Origin: Streptococcus respiraculi
GTDB taxonomy: Bacteria; Bacillota; Bacilli; Lactobacillales; Streptococcaceae
DNA: 64,000 bases
Reading direction: 5' to 3'
Assembly (NCBI RefSeq): GCF_003595525.1
Contig: NZ_CP022680.1
Span: forward strand, 1,824,001 to 1,888,000
Position 1 is the first letter of the stretch; the number at the start of each line of letters is the position of its first letter. Below, piece after piece: positions 8,061-16,991 of this stretch. The notes under the pieces are model-generated. The model saw nothing but the letters and a program-made list of their open reading frames with translations, did no database searches and was not told the DNA's origin. Both the position numbers and the translations under genes were made by a program.

Positions 8061-9624
8061 ATTTATCTCCCTTATTGCGGATGACGAAGCCTGTCTTTTT
8101 CTCGCTTGAGATACGTTTGCGTGGTTTTTTGTTGTCTTTTCCGAAACGGTCACGGTCGTTGGTGCGACGTTTTTCCTTGTAATCTCTGCGGCCACCAGTG
8201 CGACGGTCATCACCTCGGCGATTACCTGAAGATCTACCACTTTTTCCAGACTTGCCACGGCTACCGCCTTTATCACCTGGGACGTATTTGAACGGTAGTG
8301 GTTTTTCACGGGCGATTTCCACTTCTGGCATAGATTCTGGGTCTTGCACAGTAAGGCTCAAGATATACATCGCCAATTCTTCTGGTGAAAATTCGCTGGC
8401 TAATTTGATTGCATCTTTCCCAAATTTATCAAAGTTTTTGCGGATACTTTCATCGGCAAAATCACGTTCGATTTTCTTCAGCGCAATCTTTTTCTTGGCC
8501 TGAAAGGCTTCTTCTGCTGTTGCAGGCTTCATGCCAGTCATACGTTTTTTGGTCAAATCTTCAATAATCTTGAGGTAGCCCATTTCATTTGGCGATACAA
8601 AGGTAATGGATTGACCAGATTTTCCAGCACGACCTGTCCGACCGATACGGTGAACATAGCTTTCTGGATCCTGCGGAATATCATAGTTATAGACATGCGT
8701 CACACCTGAAATATCGAGACCACGAGCTGCAACATCCGTTGCAACAAGGACATCAAGACCGCCCGTTTTGAAATCACGAAGAACGCGGAGTCGCTTGCTT
8801 TGATCCAAATCACCGTGAATACCTTCTGCACGGAAGCCTCGAATTTTCAGACCACGGGTCAATTCATCTACACGACGCTTGGTTCGACCAAAGACAATCG
8901 ACAATTCTGGTTGATCGACATCCATGAGACGAGTCATGGTATCAAATTTTTCCTGCTCTTTAACACGAACATAGTATTGATCCACTAATTCCGTTGTCAA
9001 TTCTTTGGCTTCAATCTGAACATGTTCAGGATTTTTCATAAATTGAACGCCAATTCGCTTGATCGGAGCTGGCATAGTCGCTGAAAAGAGAAGGGTTTGG
9101 CGTTCTTCTGGAACACGAGAAATAATAGACTCAATATCTTCCAAGAAGCCCATGTTGAGCATTTCATCTGCTTCATCGAGAATCAAGGTTTCCACATGAT
9201 TGAGTTTCAAGGCCTTGCGTTTAATCAAATCAAGAAGACGACCAGGTGTTCCAACCACAATATGAGCGCCAGATTTAAGCGCCTTGATTTGCTTTTCGAT
9301 ACTTGAACCACCATAGACAGAGCGTACCTTGACACCCTTGCTACGACCGAAGCGGAAGAGTTCTTCTTGACTTTGAACGGCGAGTTCACGCGTTGGTGCA
9401 ATGACCAAGGCTTGAATGGTCAAGTCCTCTGTGCGGATTTTTTCAAGCGTTGGTAGACCAAAAGCAGCTGTTTTTCCTGTTCCTGTCTGAGCTTGACCGA
9501 TTACGTCTTTGCCTTCAAGAGCAAGCGGAATTGTCTTTTCTTGAATCGGACTTGCCTCCACAAATCCTGCTGTTTCGATTTCTGCTAATAAGTCAGCAGA
9601 TAACTGTAATTCATTAAATTTCAT
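8059..9624 (-). CDS. cshA: DEAD-box ATP-dependent RNA helicase
   Basis: RNA helicase of the CshA type, linked in Gram-positives to mRNA decay, ribosome assembly and cold growth. The 521-residue protein has the Q motif, GQAQTGTGKTAAF (Walker A), PTRELAVQ, DEAD within LDEADEMLNMGF, SAT, and HRIGRTGRAGKSG. The C-terminal tail after about residue 420 is rich in Arg, Gly, Lys and Asp and is probably an unstructured RNA-binding extension. Start set at ATG 9624 (MKFNELQLS); an upstream in-frame ATG lacks a ribosome site. A long leader with hairpins precedes it. Confidence 0.9.
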   Translation of the reverse strand: MKFNELQLSADLLAEIETAGFVEASPIQEKTIPLALEGKDVIGQAQTGTGKTAAFGLPTLEKIRTEDLTIQALVIAPTRELAVQSQEELFRFGRSKGVKVRSVYGGSSIEKQIKALKSGAHIVVGTPGRLLDLIKRKALKLNHVETLILDEADEMLNMGFLEDIESIISRVPEERQTLLFSATMPAPIKRIGVQFMKNPEHVQIEAKELTTELVDQYYVRVKEQEKFDTMTRLMDVDQPELSIVFGRTKRRVDELTRGLKIRGFRAEGIHGDLDQSKRLRVLRDFKTGGLDVLVATDVAARGLDISGVTHVYNYDIPQDPESYVHRIGRTGRAGKSGQSITFVSPNEMGYLKIIEDLTKKRMTGMKPATAEEAFQAKKKIALKKIERDFADESIRKNFDKFGKDAIKLASEFSPEELAMYILSLTVQDPESMPEVEIAREKPLPFKYVPGDKGGSRGKSGKSGRSSGNRRGDDRRTGGRRDYKEKRRTNDRDRFGKDNKKPRKRISSEKKTGFVIRNKGDK

Positions 9625-9679
9625 ATTCTTCTTTCTAAGTTGGGAAAATCCCAACATCACCAATGGGACCTCAGCCCGC

Positions 9680-9796
9680 GTCTAAAAAATAAAAACCGTC
9701 TAAGTAGGACAGGTTTTTTTAGACATCACTCTGGTGCAAGAAGTGGAGCTTATTTCCCATATATACAATTCTGTTGCATGCAACTTACCTAGTATA
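9680..9796 (-). promoter_or_regulatory. cshA leader: extended -10, 5' palindrome and terminator-like hairpin
   Basis: An extended -10 (TG-A-TATACT) lies at 9791-9796, giving a leader of about 160 bases. A perfect 12-base palindrome GTTGCATGCAAC (9773-9784) sits at the expected 5' end. Farther down, at 9680-9724, a hairpin AACCTGTC...GACGGTT is followed by TTTATTTTTT and flanked by GTCTAAAAAA/TTTTTTAGAC arms. This looks like a terminator ahead of the start codon, that is, a possible attenuator. Confidence 0.45.
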
Positions 9797-9879
9797 TCAC
9801 AAAGAAAGTCCAAAAGATAGTGAAAGTCATTATTTTTTCACAAATACATGTTCGTCCTTCTTTTGAAAGCTCTAACAAT

Positions 9880-9906
9880 AAAAAAATGACCAAAATGATC
9901 ATTTTC
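9880..9906 (-). terminator. Terminator overlapping the corA stop codon
   Basis: Stem AATGA/TCATT with internal pairing, followed on the minus strand by a seven-base T run. Confidence 0.5.
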
Positions 9907-10813
9907 ATCGTTTATTCGCCACCCAGTTTAAAATCTGGGCAAGGACAACCCACAAGACAGCACTGAGGATGATAATATAAATCCAAGCGCGGCTATCATC
10001 AGTCCAAGGAAGTGGGACATTCATGCCGAAAAAGCCTGTAATAACAGCAATAACAGCCAGTAGAATGGAGATAATCGTCAAGAGTGTCAAGTTGTCATTC
10101 AGATTGTTGTTCAAGACATTATTGTAAGAACTGGACAACTGCTGCAAAACCTGAGAAACTAAATCAGTCATGGCAACCAACTGCTTGGCTTCAATCATAG
10201 CATCGTCAAATTGTTCATTTTCAATCTCATCAAAGCTACGGTAAACAGCATGTCCTTTGATATGCTCAAGCAACATCAGATTTTGCTTGGCTGCAGCAAG
10301 CAGATAGACCATACTGGTTTCCAAGTCAGACAGGGCAAACAAGTGCTTTTTTGTTGTCGTCTGGCGCAGCCGCATATTAATCTCATCCTTGGTTTTGTCC
10401 ATTTTTTCAATGACAGGATAGTAGGAATTACTGATCAACTCGATACTGGCAAAGAGGAATTTATAGACAGATACAGGCTCATGGTGTTCGATATAACGGA
10501 CCATATTACGCGTCACATAGGCATTATCCTGGTCAGTAATGGTTATGAGACGGTCTTTTTGGACAATGAAGGTCATGGGAATGGTTTCATAGTAGTCCTT
10601 TTCACGCTCCAAATCAAGGACATTGTAGATAAAGACAACTGTCCCGTCCTCGCGATTGTAGTCCATGTGGGCACGTTCATTCTTATCCAGTGCATATTCG
10701 ACCGTTTCCGTATCAATATGGTATTTTTTATATAATTCTGGCGTTTGGTGCAAACTTTCAGCGTCTAAGTTAATCCAAGACATGCTATTCTTCAAGCTTT
10801 TTTCAATGAACAT
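9905..10813 (-). CDS. corA: CorA family divalent cation (magnesium) channel
   Basis: Pentameric membrane channel for Mg2+ (and Co2+) uptake. The 302-residue protein has a long cytoplasmic N-terminal domain and two C-terminal membrane helices; the first ends with the signature GFFGMNVPLPW (GMN). The ATG at 10813 follows GGAGG. Length and motif are typical. Its gene is divergent from the anchored protein gene at 10942. Confidence 0.9.
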   Translation of the reverse strand: MFIEKSLKNSMSWINLDAESLHQTPELYKKYHIDTETVEYALDKNERAHMDYNREDGTVVFIYNVLDLEREKDYYETIPMTFIVQKDRLITITDQDNAYVTRNMVRYIEHHEPVSVYKFLFASIELISNSYYPVIEKMDKTKDEINMRLRQTTTKKHLFALSDLETSMVYLLAAAKQNLMLLEHIKGHAVYRSFDEIENEQFDDAMIEAKQLVAMTDLVSQVLQQLSSSYNNVLNNNLNDNLTLLTIISILLAVIAVITGFFGMNVPLPWTDDSRAWIYIIILSAVLWVVLAQILNWVANKR

Positions 10814-10884
10814 TCTCAGCCTCCACTTTTCTTCTGTCCTATTATACTATAAATCCTCGCTGATCATGCTTTCAAAGGCTATAT

Positions 10885-10913
10885 TTGACAAAAAAAGGAC
10901 GGTAAGGTACAAT
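10885..10913 (+). promoter_or_regulatory. Strong sigma-70 type promoter
   Basis: TTGACA (10885-10890), exactly 17 bases, TACAAT (10908-10913). An AAGGAG ribosome site and ATG 10942 follow. Confidence 0.75.
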
Positions 10914-10941
10914 ATTTAGGTATCAAAAAAAAGGAGTTTTT

Positions 10942-11724
10942 ATGGAAAATCAACAATTAGATCCTCTTGCAACAATGGTCGAAACCAATAAGAAAAAACG
11001 CAAACGTGTCTTAAAAATCGTTTTAGGAGTTATCGGAAGTCTCTTTTTAGTAGCTGCCATTGCCGGATTCATCTTCTACCGAAACGGGAATATCACAGGT
11101 ACTTGGGAAAATCCAAATCTTGCTGCTGAAATACGGAAATCCGCTATTCAGGAGGTTGAAAATGGTTTTGACGGCTTGAAGCTTAATCCTGAAGAAGTTG
11201 TTGGAGAAACAGGTGTAACATTTGAAGTCAAGGACAACAAAGCAGTCGCTACAACCTATTCTACGATTAATAAAACTGCCTTTCTAACTGCTTTTGATAA
11301 AGCTGTTCAAGAAGAATATACTAAAGTCATTACACAAGTAGAACAAGAAGCGCAAAAATATGGAATCAGCAAAGAAGCTTTGCTAAAAGAAGCATTTGGC
11401 GAAAACTATGAAGCGAAAATCAAGGAAAGCTTCCCTAAGCGTGAAGAAATTGAAAAACAATTCGATGACATGATGACCAAAGAAATAGCAGATAGTAGCA
11501 AGGGCCAGTATGATGCTACAACTGGCAAATTCTCTGCTGTCTATTTTGAAGGGGAAGTGAGCCCACTCACTCACACTATCGAAGTAACTAAGGTCAATAC
11601 TGGATCTACCTTTGCTTCAGCTGCATCTAGCTTTAAAGTAGGGGATGTCCTGTTATACAAACATAACGGTGATACACTAACCTTTGTCGGAGCAGAACAA
11701 TATCCATTTAAAGCAATGAAATAA
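10942..11724 (+). CDS. Membrane-anchored extracytoplasmic protein of unknown function
   Basis: Not recognised as a named family. The 260-residue protein begins with a short cytoplasmic part ending in NKKKRKRVLK, then a single hydrophobic helix (about 28-47), then about 210 residues predicted outside the cell. The outer part has N-G-N-I-T-G-T-W-E early on, a Lys/Glu-rich helical middle (about 115-170) and a final region with GDVLLYKHNGDTLTFV. There is no cysteine lipobox and no LPXTG. It has its own strong promoter and terminator and is thus a single-gene unit, probably well expressed. Confidence 0.75.
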   Translation: MENQQLDPLATMVETNKKKRKRVLKIVLGVIGSLFLVAAIAGFIFYRNGNITGTWENPNLAAEIRKSAIQEVENGFDGLKLNPEEVVGETGVTFEVKDNKAVATTYSTINKTAFLTAFDKAVQEEYTKVITQVEQEAQKYGISKEALLKEAFGENYEAKIKESFPKREEIEKQFDDMMTKEIADSSKGQYDATTGKFSAVYFEGEVSPLTHTIEVTKVNTGSTFASAASSFKVGDVLLYKHNGDTLTFVGAEQYPFKAMK

Positions 11725-11729
11725 TACAA

Positions 11730-11770
11730 AACGAGCCTGGACCTAAAAGTGTCCTAGCTCGTTTCTTTTA
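11730..11770 (+). terminator. Terminator of the anchored-protein gene
   Basis: Stem AAACGAGC...GCTCGTTT with an inner GGAC/GTCC pairing, then CTTTTAT. The opposite strand is also T-poor but paired, so mainly plus-directed. Confidence 0.6.
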
Positions 11771-11794
11771 TCGTTTGAATAGTTTAACGTATAT

Positions 11795-11885
11795 CAATAG
11801 TCAAGGGAGTGACTACTAATACCTGAGCCTAGAAATACAGGAGTGAGGTTCAGCGAAATCACGACTTCTGTCTCACTCCTGTTTT
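11795..11885 (-). repeat. Intergenic repeat, family A copy
   Basis: Read on the minus strand it has GTCGTGATTTCG, CTCCTGTATTTCTAGG, CTCAGG and TAGTCACTCCC, matching blocks near 5441-5645 and 24335-24425. It lies between the convergent ends of the anchored-protein and PH-domain genes. Confidence 0.5.
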
Positions 11886-11889
11886 TAGC

Positions 11890-12270
11890 TTATCTCAGCA
11901 CCGCTTTTGCCAGCGCTTTTTGAATGGCAATCACGCTTTTATCGCTCTTAAATTGCAGGATTTCTGCAGGTTCCATACTAGAGGAAATCCAGATTTTCAA
12001 CTCTGCATCAAGGTCAAAATGCCCAGATGTTTCGACTTCAAAACGAGAAATGGAGCGATAGGGAATGGATTTATAGGATGTTTTCTTTCCTGTCATTCCT
12101 TGCTTGTCAACCAAAATCAAGCGTTTATCCGTAAAGACGATTAAATCACGAACCAGACTGAAAGCTGATGTCACTTGCTCGGTTGCTAATAACACGTCCT
12201 CCAACTGCGCTTCTACTTTTGCTGTATCTGCTTGAGCAGCATTGCCAATTAAACCTGATAATAGTCCCAT
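11890..12270 (-). CDS. Bacterial PH-domain protein (YvbH-like)
   Basis: Single bacterial pleckstrin-homology domain of 126 residues (MGLLSGLIGNAAQADTAKVE at the start; then LIVFTDKRLILVDKQG and YKSIPYRSISRFEVETSGHF, the usual strand pattern of this family). The function is unknown; such proteins form oligomeric rings. It starts 14 bases after prfC and is probably co-transcribed with it. Confidence 0.75.
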   Translation of the reverse strand: MGLLSGLIGNAAQADTAKVEAQLEDVLLATEQVTSAFSLVRDLIVFTDKRLILVDKQGMTGKKTSYKSIPYRSISRFEVETSGHFDLDAELKIWISSSMEPAEILQFKSDKSVIAIQKALAKAVLR

Positions 12271-12284
12271 TTGATAAACTTCTC

Positions 12285-13829
12285 CTACATCTTTTCTTCC
12301 AGCACCACATCTGGATACTTGTCCGCAAACCAGCGGAGGGCAAAGTCATTTTCAAAGAGGAAGACAGGATGGTCAAAGCGGTCTTTAGCAAGGATATTAC
12401 GACTAGAGGACATCCGCTCATCCAACTGGTCTTGGGCAATCCAACGCACGGTCTTTTTCCCCATCGGCGTCATAACAACTTCTGCATTGTATTCATTTTC
12501 CATGCGGTGTTTGAAGACTTCAAACTGGAGCTGACCAACGGCTCCCAGCATATACTCTCCCGTTTGGTAATTGGTATAGAGCTGAATCGCTCCCTCTTGT
12601 ACCAATTGCTCAATTCCCTTGTGGAATGACTTTTGTTTCATAACGTTTTTAGCTGAAACTTTCATGAAAATTTCAGGTGTAAAGGTTGGCAGGGGTTCAA
12701 ATTCAAACTTGTTCTTGCCGACTGTCAGCGTATCTCCGACTTGATAAGTACCTGTATCGTAGACCCCAATAATATCACCTGCTACGGCATTTTCAACATT
12801 TTCCCGTGCCTCAGCCATGAACTGGGTAACATTTGACAATTTGGCTTTCTTACCAGTCCGAGTAAGATTGACATCCATACCACGCTCAAATTCTCCCGAC
12901 ACAATGCGGACAAAAGCAATGCGGTCGCGGTGGCGAGGATCCATGTTGGCTTGAATTTTAAAGACAAATCCTGAAAAATCATTGGACAACGGTTCCACGA
13001 TTTCTCCGTCTGTTTTTAAATGTCCATGCGGTTCTGGTGCAAATTGCAAGAAGGTTTCAAGGAAGGTCTGCACCCCAAAATTAGTCAGGGCAGAGCCAAA
13101 AAATACAGGGGTCAGCTTGCCTTCCAAAATCGCTTCTTCTGAAAATTCATTGCCCGCTTCGCTCAAAAGCTCAATATCTTCTAAGACCTGAGCATAGAAA
13201 GGATTGCTACCAAAGAGGGCCTCACCCTCATCAAAGCTGGCAAAGCGCTCTTCGCTACGGTAAAGCTCCAAACGCTTGTTGTGCAAGTCATACAAACCTT
13301 CAAACGATTTTCCCATACCGATTGGCCAGTTCATCGGAAAACTTGCAATCCCAAGAACTTCTTCTAGTTCTTCCAAAAGATCAAGTGGCTCACGACCATC
13401 ACGATCCAACTTATTAATAAAGGTAAAAACTGGAATATTGCGGTGTTTGACAACCTCGAATAATTTTTTAGTCTGGGCCTCAATCCCCTTTGCAGAGTCA
13501 ATCACCATGACTGCAGCATCGACTGCCATCAGCGTCCGATAGGTATCTTCTGAGAAGTCCTCGTGCCCTGGGGTATCTAGGATATTGACGCGTTTACCGT
13601 CATAGTCAAACTGCATCACAGAAGATGTCACCGAAATTCCCCGTTGCTTTTCAATGTCCATCCAGTCAGACTTGGCAAAATTTCCTGTCTTTTTCCCCTT
13701 GACCGTACCAGCCTCACGAATTTCCCCACCAAAGTAGAGCAACTGCTCGGTAATGGTCGTTTTCCCCGCATCCGGGTGGGAAATAATCGCAAAGGTGCGG
13801 CGTTTTTTAATTTCATCTTGTCGTGTCAT
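12285..13829 (-). CDS. prfC: Peptide chain release factor 3
   Basis: GTPase that recycles release factors RF1/RF2 from the ribosome after termination. The 514-residue protein shows [16 protein letters not shown] (G1), [10 protein letters not shown] (G2), [14 protein letters not shown] (G3) and NKLDRDGR (G4), and full length. ATG 13829 follows AAGGAGA. The PH-domain gene lies directly downstream. Confidence 0.95.
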   Translation of the reverse strand: MTRQDEIKKRRTFAIISHPDAGKTTITEQLLYFGGEIREAGTVKGKKTGNFAKSDWMDIEKQRGISVTSSVMQFDYDGKRVNILDTPGHEDFSEDTYRTLMAVDAAVMVIDSAKGIEAQTKKLFEVVKHRNIPVFTFINKLDRDGREPLDLLEELEEVLGIASFPMNWPIGMGKSFEGLYDLHNKRLELYRSEERFASFDEGEALFGSNPFYAQVLEDIELLSEAGNEFSEEAILEGKLTPVFFGSALTNFGVQTFLETFLQFAPEPHGHLKTDGEIVEPLSNDFSGFVFKIQANMDPRHRDRIAFVRIVSGEFERGMDVNLTRTGKKAKLSNVTQFMAEARENVENAVAGDIIGVYDTGTYQVGDTLTVGKNKFEFEPLPTFTPEIFMKVSAKNVMKQKSFHKGIEQLVQEGAIQLYTNYQTGEYMLGAVGQLQFEVFKHRMENEYNAEVVMTPMGKKTVRWIAQDQLDERMSSSRNILAKDRFDHPVFLFENDFALRWFADKYPDVVLEEKM

Positions 13830-14013
13830 CTATTTCTCCTTGTTTATGATTGGTTATTTTGTCATTATTCACTTCCTACATTGGACAGCTCCTTTTTTCT
13901 CTAACCCATCTAGTATAGCTGATTTCAGCCATTTTTTCAATGATTTGTTTGGTCACTTTTTCGCTCAGGCATTTCGATGCTATACTACTATCTATTAAGG
14001 AAAGGGCTATCTT

Positions 14014-14067
14014 ATGTATCTGATCCTTGGATTCAAAAAAATTTACTACTATCACGATTCCGTATGA
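14014..14067 (+). other. Micro-ORF of 17 codons behind a promoter and ribosome site
   Basis: An extended -10 TG-C-TATACT (13978-13986) is followed by AAGGAAAGGG and ATG 14014. The peptide reads MYLILGFKKIYYYHDSV then stop. No homologue is recognised; it could be a real small peptide or the 5' scrap of a lost gene. The rest of the 13830-14105 gap shows nothing. Confidence 0.3.
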
Positions 14068-14105
14068 TGTAACATCAGATATTGATAAAGATTCCTCCCA
14101 AAAAT

Positions 14106-14135
14106 AACAAAACCACTTTGATTAAGTGGTTTTTT
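14106..14135. terminator. Bidirectional terminator including the stop codon of the YwaF-like gene
   Basis: Arms AAACCACTT / AAGTGGTTT with T runs on both sides. Confidence 0.65.
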
Positions 14136-14808
14136 CTACTATTTCTTGCTTGCTTTTCAAACTACGAAAGAGCCAGAAAAGTCCTGTTAGGATCAAAGTA
14201 AAGACACAGGTTTCAATCGCATAATTCCATACTAGCCCAAAATCCCCTAAGAGAGGCAATTTCCTTAAAAAGCCATAATCACCACCTGTCACCACATCAA
14301 CCAATAGAATCATCGTATTGATGACAAAGGTCAGTTTGACAATCTTTCCTAGACTGAGCTGGTAGGCAGGTTTACGCAACAGGTAGTTCAAGGCATTGCC
14401 CAAAAGGGCAAGATGCCCAACGATAAAAGAGAAAATCGTCACATGAAATCCAGGAAACGGATCAAAGACAGGATAAATCAAGGCACACATAGAGCCAAAA
14501 AGACCCAATAGTGAAAAATATTCCTTGTACGGCGCATCGTCTGGCGCAAATAAAAGCACAAACATGGCCATGCGGCAATGGTAGAGCGGCAGTGCTTCAG
14601 AAATCGGCGCCATAATAGCCAGATACCAGCCGTAGAGCAGAACTAACTGTAGCACTTGCAGTCCTTTAAAAGTCAACTGCCACTTCTTGTTTTCATGATA
14701 CTTGACGGAGCCAACCACCACCAATGCCAAGCCGATCAGGAGTAATAAATGCTCAGCAAAACCTAGCTCAGGCGGAAAACTGGGTTGGTTACTAAAAAAT
14801 TCTTTCAT
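14122..14808 (-). CDS. TIGR02206/YwaF family integral membrane protein
   Basis: Six- to seven-helix membrane protein of 228 residues. The pattern YGWYLAIMAPISEALPLYHCRM followed by LFGSMCALIYPVFDPFPGFH and GNALNYLL resembles the YwaF family, whose function is unknown. ATG 14808 follows AAGGA. It starts 23 bases downstream of murF and is likely co-transcribed with it. Confidence 0.75.
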   Translation of the reverse strand: MKEFFSNQPSFPPELGFAEHLLLLIGLALVVVGSVKYHENKKWQLTFKGLQVLQLVLLYGWYLAIMAPISEALPLYHCRMAMFVLLFAPDDAPYKEYFSLLGLFGSMCALIYPVFDPFPGFHVTIFSFIVGHLALLGNALNYLLRKPAYQLSLGKIVKLTFVINTMILLVDVVTGGDYGFLRKLPLLGDFGLVWNYAIETCVFTLILTGLFWLFRSLKSKQEIVEKTT

Positions 14809-14831
14809 TGTTTTTCCTTATCCGTTATTGC

Positions 14832-16199
14832 TTACGAGAGAGACTCCAAGATTACAACTAGCTGATCAAGGTGCATGGAATTGCTTCCTTTGAGCACAAT
14901 CTGATCCTGTGCCCCAAGACTAGCTGTTACGTGCGCAACTAACTCTTCGAATTGGTCTTCAGTATCATTTTTTCTAAAGAAATACACCTTACCAAGCGGG
15001 AACATCTGTGCAGCCAATTGAGCTAGCCCTTCGATATCTTGTCCGTAGAAGAATAGCATGTCTAGACAATCAGGCGAAAGACTGGTAATCATTTCTTGGT
15101 GCAACTGAAGCGACTGGCCTCCTAGTTCTTTCATGTCAGCCAAAACCGCTATTTTCTTGCCATCTGCATTTGCAGGAATATTCGAAAAAGTCTCTAAAAT
15201 CAGGCGCATAGCAGTAGGGTTGGCATTGTAGACATCACTTAAAATGTCTGCTCCATTTCCTGCTTTTTTCCACTCCGTACGGTTGCGGGTCAACTGTAGA
15301 TGAGCAAGAGCTTCCTTGATTGCGGCATCTGAAACCCCCAAGCATTTGCCCACATAGCTTGCTAGCATGGCATTGGTCGCATTGTACTTGCCTGTGACAG
15401 GTAAGACAATCTCTCCGTCCATGAAGTTGACAGTAAAGCTCAAACTATCCTTTTTTTCGACGAGGCTTGTCACTTGCACATCGCCACCCTCGCCAAAGCG
15501 CATTAAGTGTTGCTGGCTTGGCAGATGATCAGCCACAATCGGATCATTTGGTACCAATAAGGTTGCACCTACTGGCATGCCGTCTGCAATCTGGAGTTTT
15601 CCTTGGGCAATCCGCTCTCGTGAACCGAAAAATTCCAGATGAGCTTCCCCAAAGAGGGTAATCACGGCTAGACTTGGTCTAGCGATCTCAGATAAAAGAT
15701 GAATATCGCCTAGATGATCCTGCCCCATTTCAAGGACCAGTTTTTCGGTATTGTCTGGCATATGGAGGACCGTATAGGGTAGTCCGATTTCATTATTGTA
15801 ATTCCCTTGGGTCTTGTAGGTAATAAAGGTCGTAGCTAGCACATCGTGAATCATATCCTTGGTTGTTGTCTTTCCGTTTGAGCCTGTCACGGCAATGACT
15901 TCAACCTGCATTTTTTTCAGGTAATAGGCCGCCAAGGCCTGAAAGGCAAGTAAACAATCGTCCACTAGGATATGGGGAACTGCTACTTCTTTTTCAGACA
16001 AGGTTATCGCGCAGCCATTTTCAAACGCCACAGGAATAAAATCATGCCCGTCTCGTGCACCCTTTAAGGGGATAAAGAGGTCGCCTGCTGTTATCAAGCG
16101 GCTATCAAACTCAGCCTTTTGCAGCAGCTGATCTTCATACGCTGTTATATCGTTTATCGCTCCAACAACCTGAGCGACTTCATATACTGTTAATTTCAT
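14832..16199 (-). CDS. murF: UDP-N-acetylmuramoyl-tripeptide--D-alanyl-D-alanine ligase
   Basis: Cytoplasmic enzyme adding D-Ala-D-Ala to the UDP-MurNAc-tripeptide in peptidoglycan synthesis. The 455-residue protein has FDSRLITAGDLFIPLKG in the N-domain, VIAVTGSNGKTTTKDM (ATP loop, near residue 108) and DVYNANPTAM. Start set at ATG 16199 (MKLTVYEVAQ); the in-frame TTG at 16211 contains the ribosome site itself. In many streptococci ddl lies next to murF; here the exporter genes and the CRISPR-like tract separate them. Confidence 0.93.
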   Translation of the reverse strand: MKLTVYEVAQVVGAINDITAYEDQLLQKAEFDSRLITAGDLFIPLKGARDGHDFIPVAFENGCAITLSEKEVAVPHILVDDCLLAFQALAAYYLKKMQVEVIAVTGSNGKTTTKDMIHDVLATTFITYKTQGNYNNEIGLPYTVLHMPDNTEKLVLEMGQDHLGDIHLLSEIARPSLAVITLFGEAHLEFFGSRERIAQGKLQIADGMPVGATLLVPNDPIVADHLPSQQHLMRFGEGGDVQVTSLVEKKDSLSFTVNFMDGEIVLPVTGKYNATNAMLASYVGKCLGVSDAAIKEALAHLQLTRNRTEWKKAGNGADILSDVYNANPTAMRLILETFSNIPANADGKKIAVLADMKELGGQSLQLHQEMITSLSPDCLDMLFFYGQDIEGLAQLAAQMFPLGKVYFFRKNDTEDQFEELVAHVTASLGAQDQIVLKGSNSMHLDQLVVILESLS

Positions 16200-16263
16200 T
16201 CTTTTCTCCAAAAATGCTCTTGTCTATTAGGGGTATACTTCACCTTTTAGCTTGAACCAAAAC

Positions 16264-16285
16264 AAAAAGAGCGTATGCTCTTTTT
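16264..16285. terminator. Terminator of the hrtBA operon (bidirectional)
   Basis: AAAAAGAGC-GTAT-GCTCTTTTT, perfect arms with T runs on both strands. Confidence 0.7.
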
Positions 16286-16312
16286 ATTATATCATATTTT
16301 TGGTAAAGACTC

Positions 16313-16981
16313 TTATCGAACCTGAGTTAAGACGCCGTCTTTCATTTCATAGACCTTATCACACTGCTCAATCATGCGGTGGTCGTGGGTCACCATGATA
16401 ATAGCCTTGTTGCGTTCCTTACTTTCTTTGGCAAGGAGCGCTACTACCTCAAAGGCTCGATCTGTATCGAGGCTCGCTGTTGGCTCATCAGCGAGAATAA
16501 GGACTGGGTCATTGTATAAGGCGCGAGCAATCGCCACCCGTTGGCGCTCCCCTCCAGATAAATCTTTGGGAAACTTGGTTTTTAAATGCGCCACATCAAG
16601 TTCTGCTAATAAAGCTTCTCTCTTTTCCTTATTGGAAGATTTGTTAACACGATCGACTAATTCCAATTGCTTTTCCACCGTTAGGAAAGGAATGAGATTG
16701 GAAGATTGGAGGATAAAACCAATGTCCTTGTAACGAAGCTGGGCACGTTTCTTTTCAGGAAGGTTAGAGTAGTCCGCTTGATTGATTGTAATCCGTCCAG
16801 CCGACGGCGTTTGCAGCCCTCCTGCTAAGGTCAAAAAGGTACTTTTCCCAGACCCAGATGGGCCAATAATGGCTACAAATTCACCTGCTTCGACACTAAA
16901 GTCGGTGGGTTTCAGTGCGGTAATAGTCGCATCTCCATCCTTAAACTGTTTACTGATATGTTCAAATACTAAGGTACTCAT
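16313..16981 (-). CDS. hrtA: ABC transporter ATP-binding protein, HrtA-like
   Basis: ATPase of a MacB/LolD-type exporter. The 222-residue protein has Walker A GPSGSGKSTFLTL, signature DLSGGERQRVAIARAL and Walker B LILADEPTASLD, then H-loop VTHDH. It lies 10 bases after an FtsX-type permease gene. Together the pair fits HrtBA, which exports excess haem in staphylococci, lactococci and streptococci; the assignment rests mainly on the permease N-terminus and size, so the substrate is inferred. Confidence 0.68.
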   Translation of the reverse strand: MSTLVFEHISKQFKDGDATITALKPTDFSVEAGEFVAIIGPSGSGKSTFLTLAGGLQTPSAGRITINQADYSNLPEKKRAQLRYKDIGFILQSSNLIPFLTVEKQLELVDRVNKSSNKEKREALLAELDVAHLKTKFPKDLSGGERQRVAIARALYNDPVLILADEPTASLDTDRAFEVVALLAKESKERNKAIIMVTHDHRMIEQCDKVYEMKDGVLTQVR

Positions 16982-16991
16982 TTTCTTCCTC

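Noticed and set aside
10211..10735. Long plus-strand frame inside corA
   Set aside because: Opposite-strand shadow of corA; the corA motifs and ribosome site are decisive.
12168..12629. Open plus-strand frame of about 150 codons across prfC and the PH-domain gene
   Set aside because: It is antisense to two well-supported genes, with no ribosome site and no recognisable protein.
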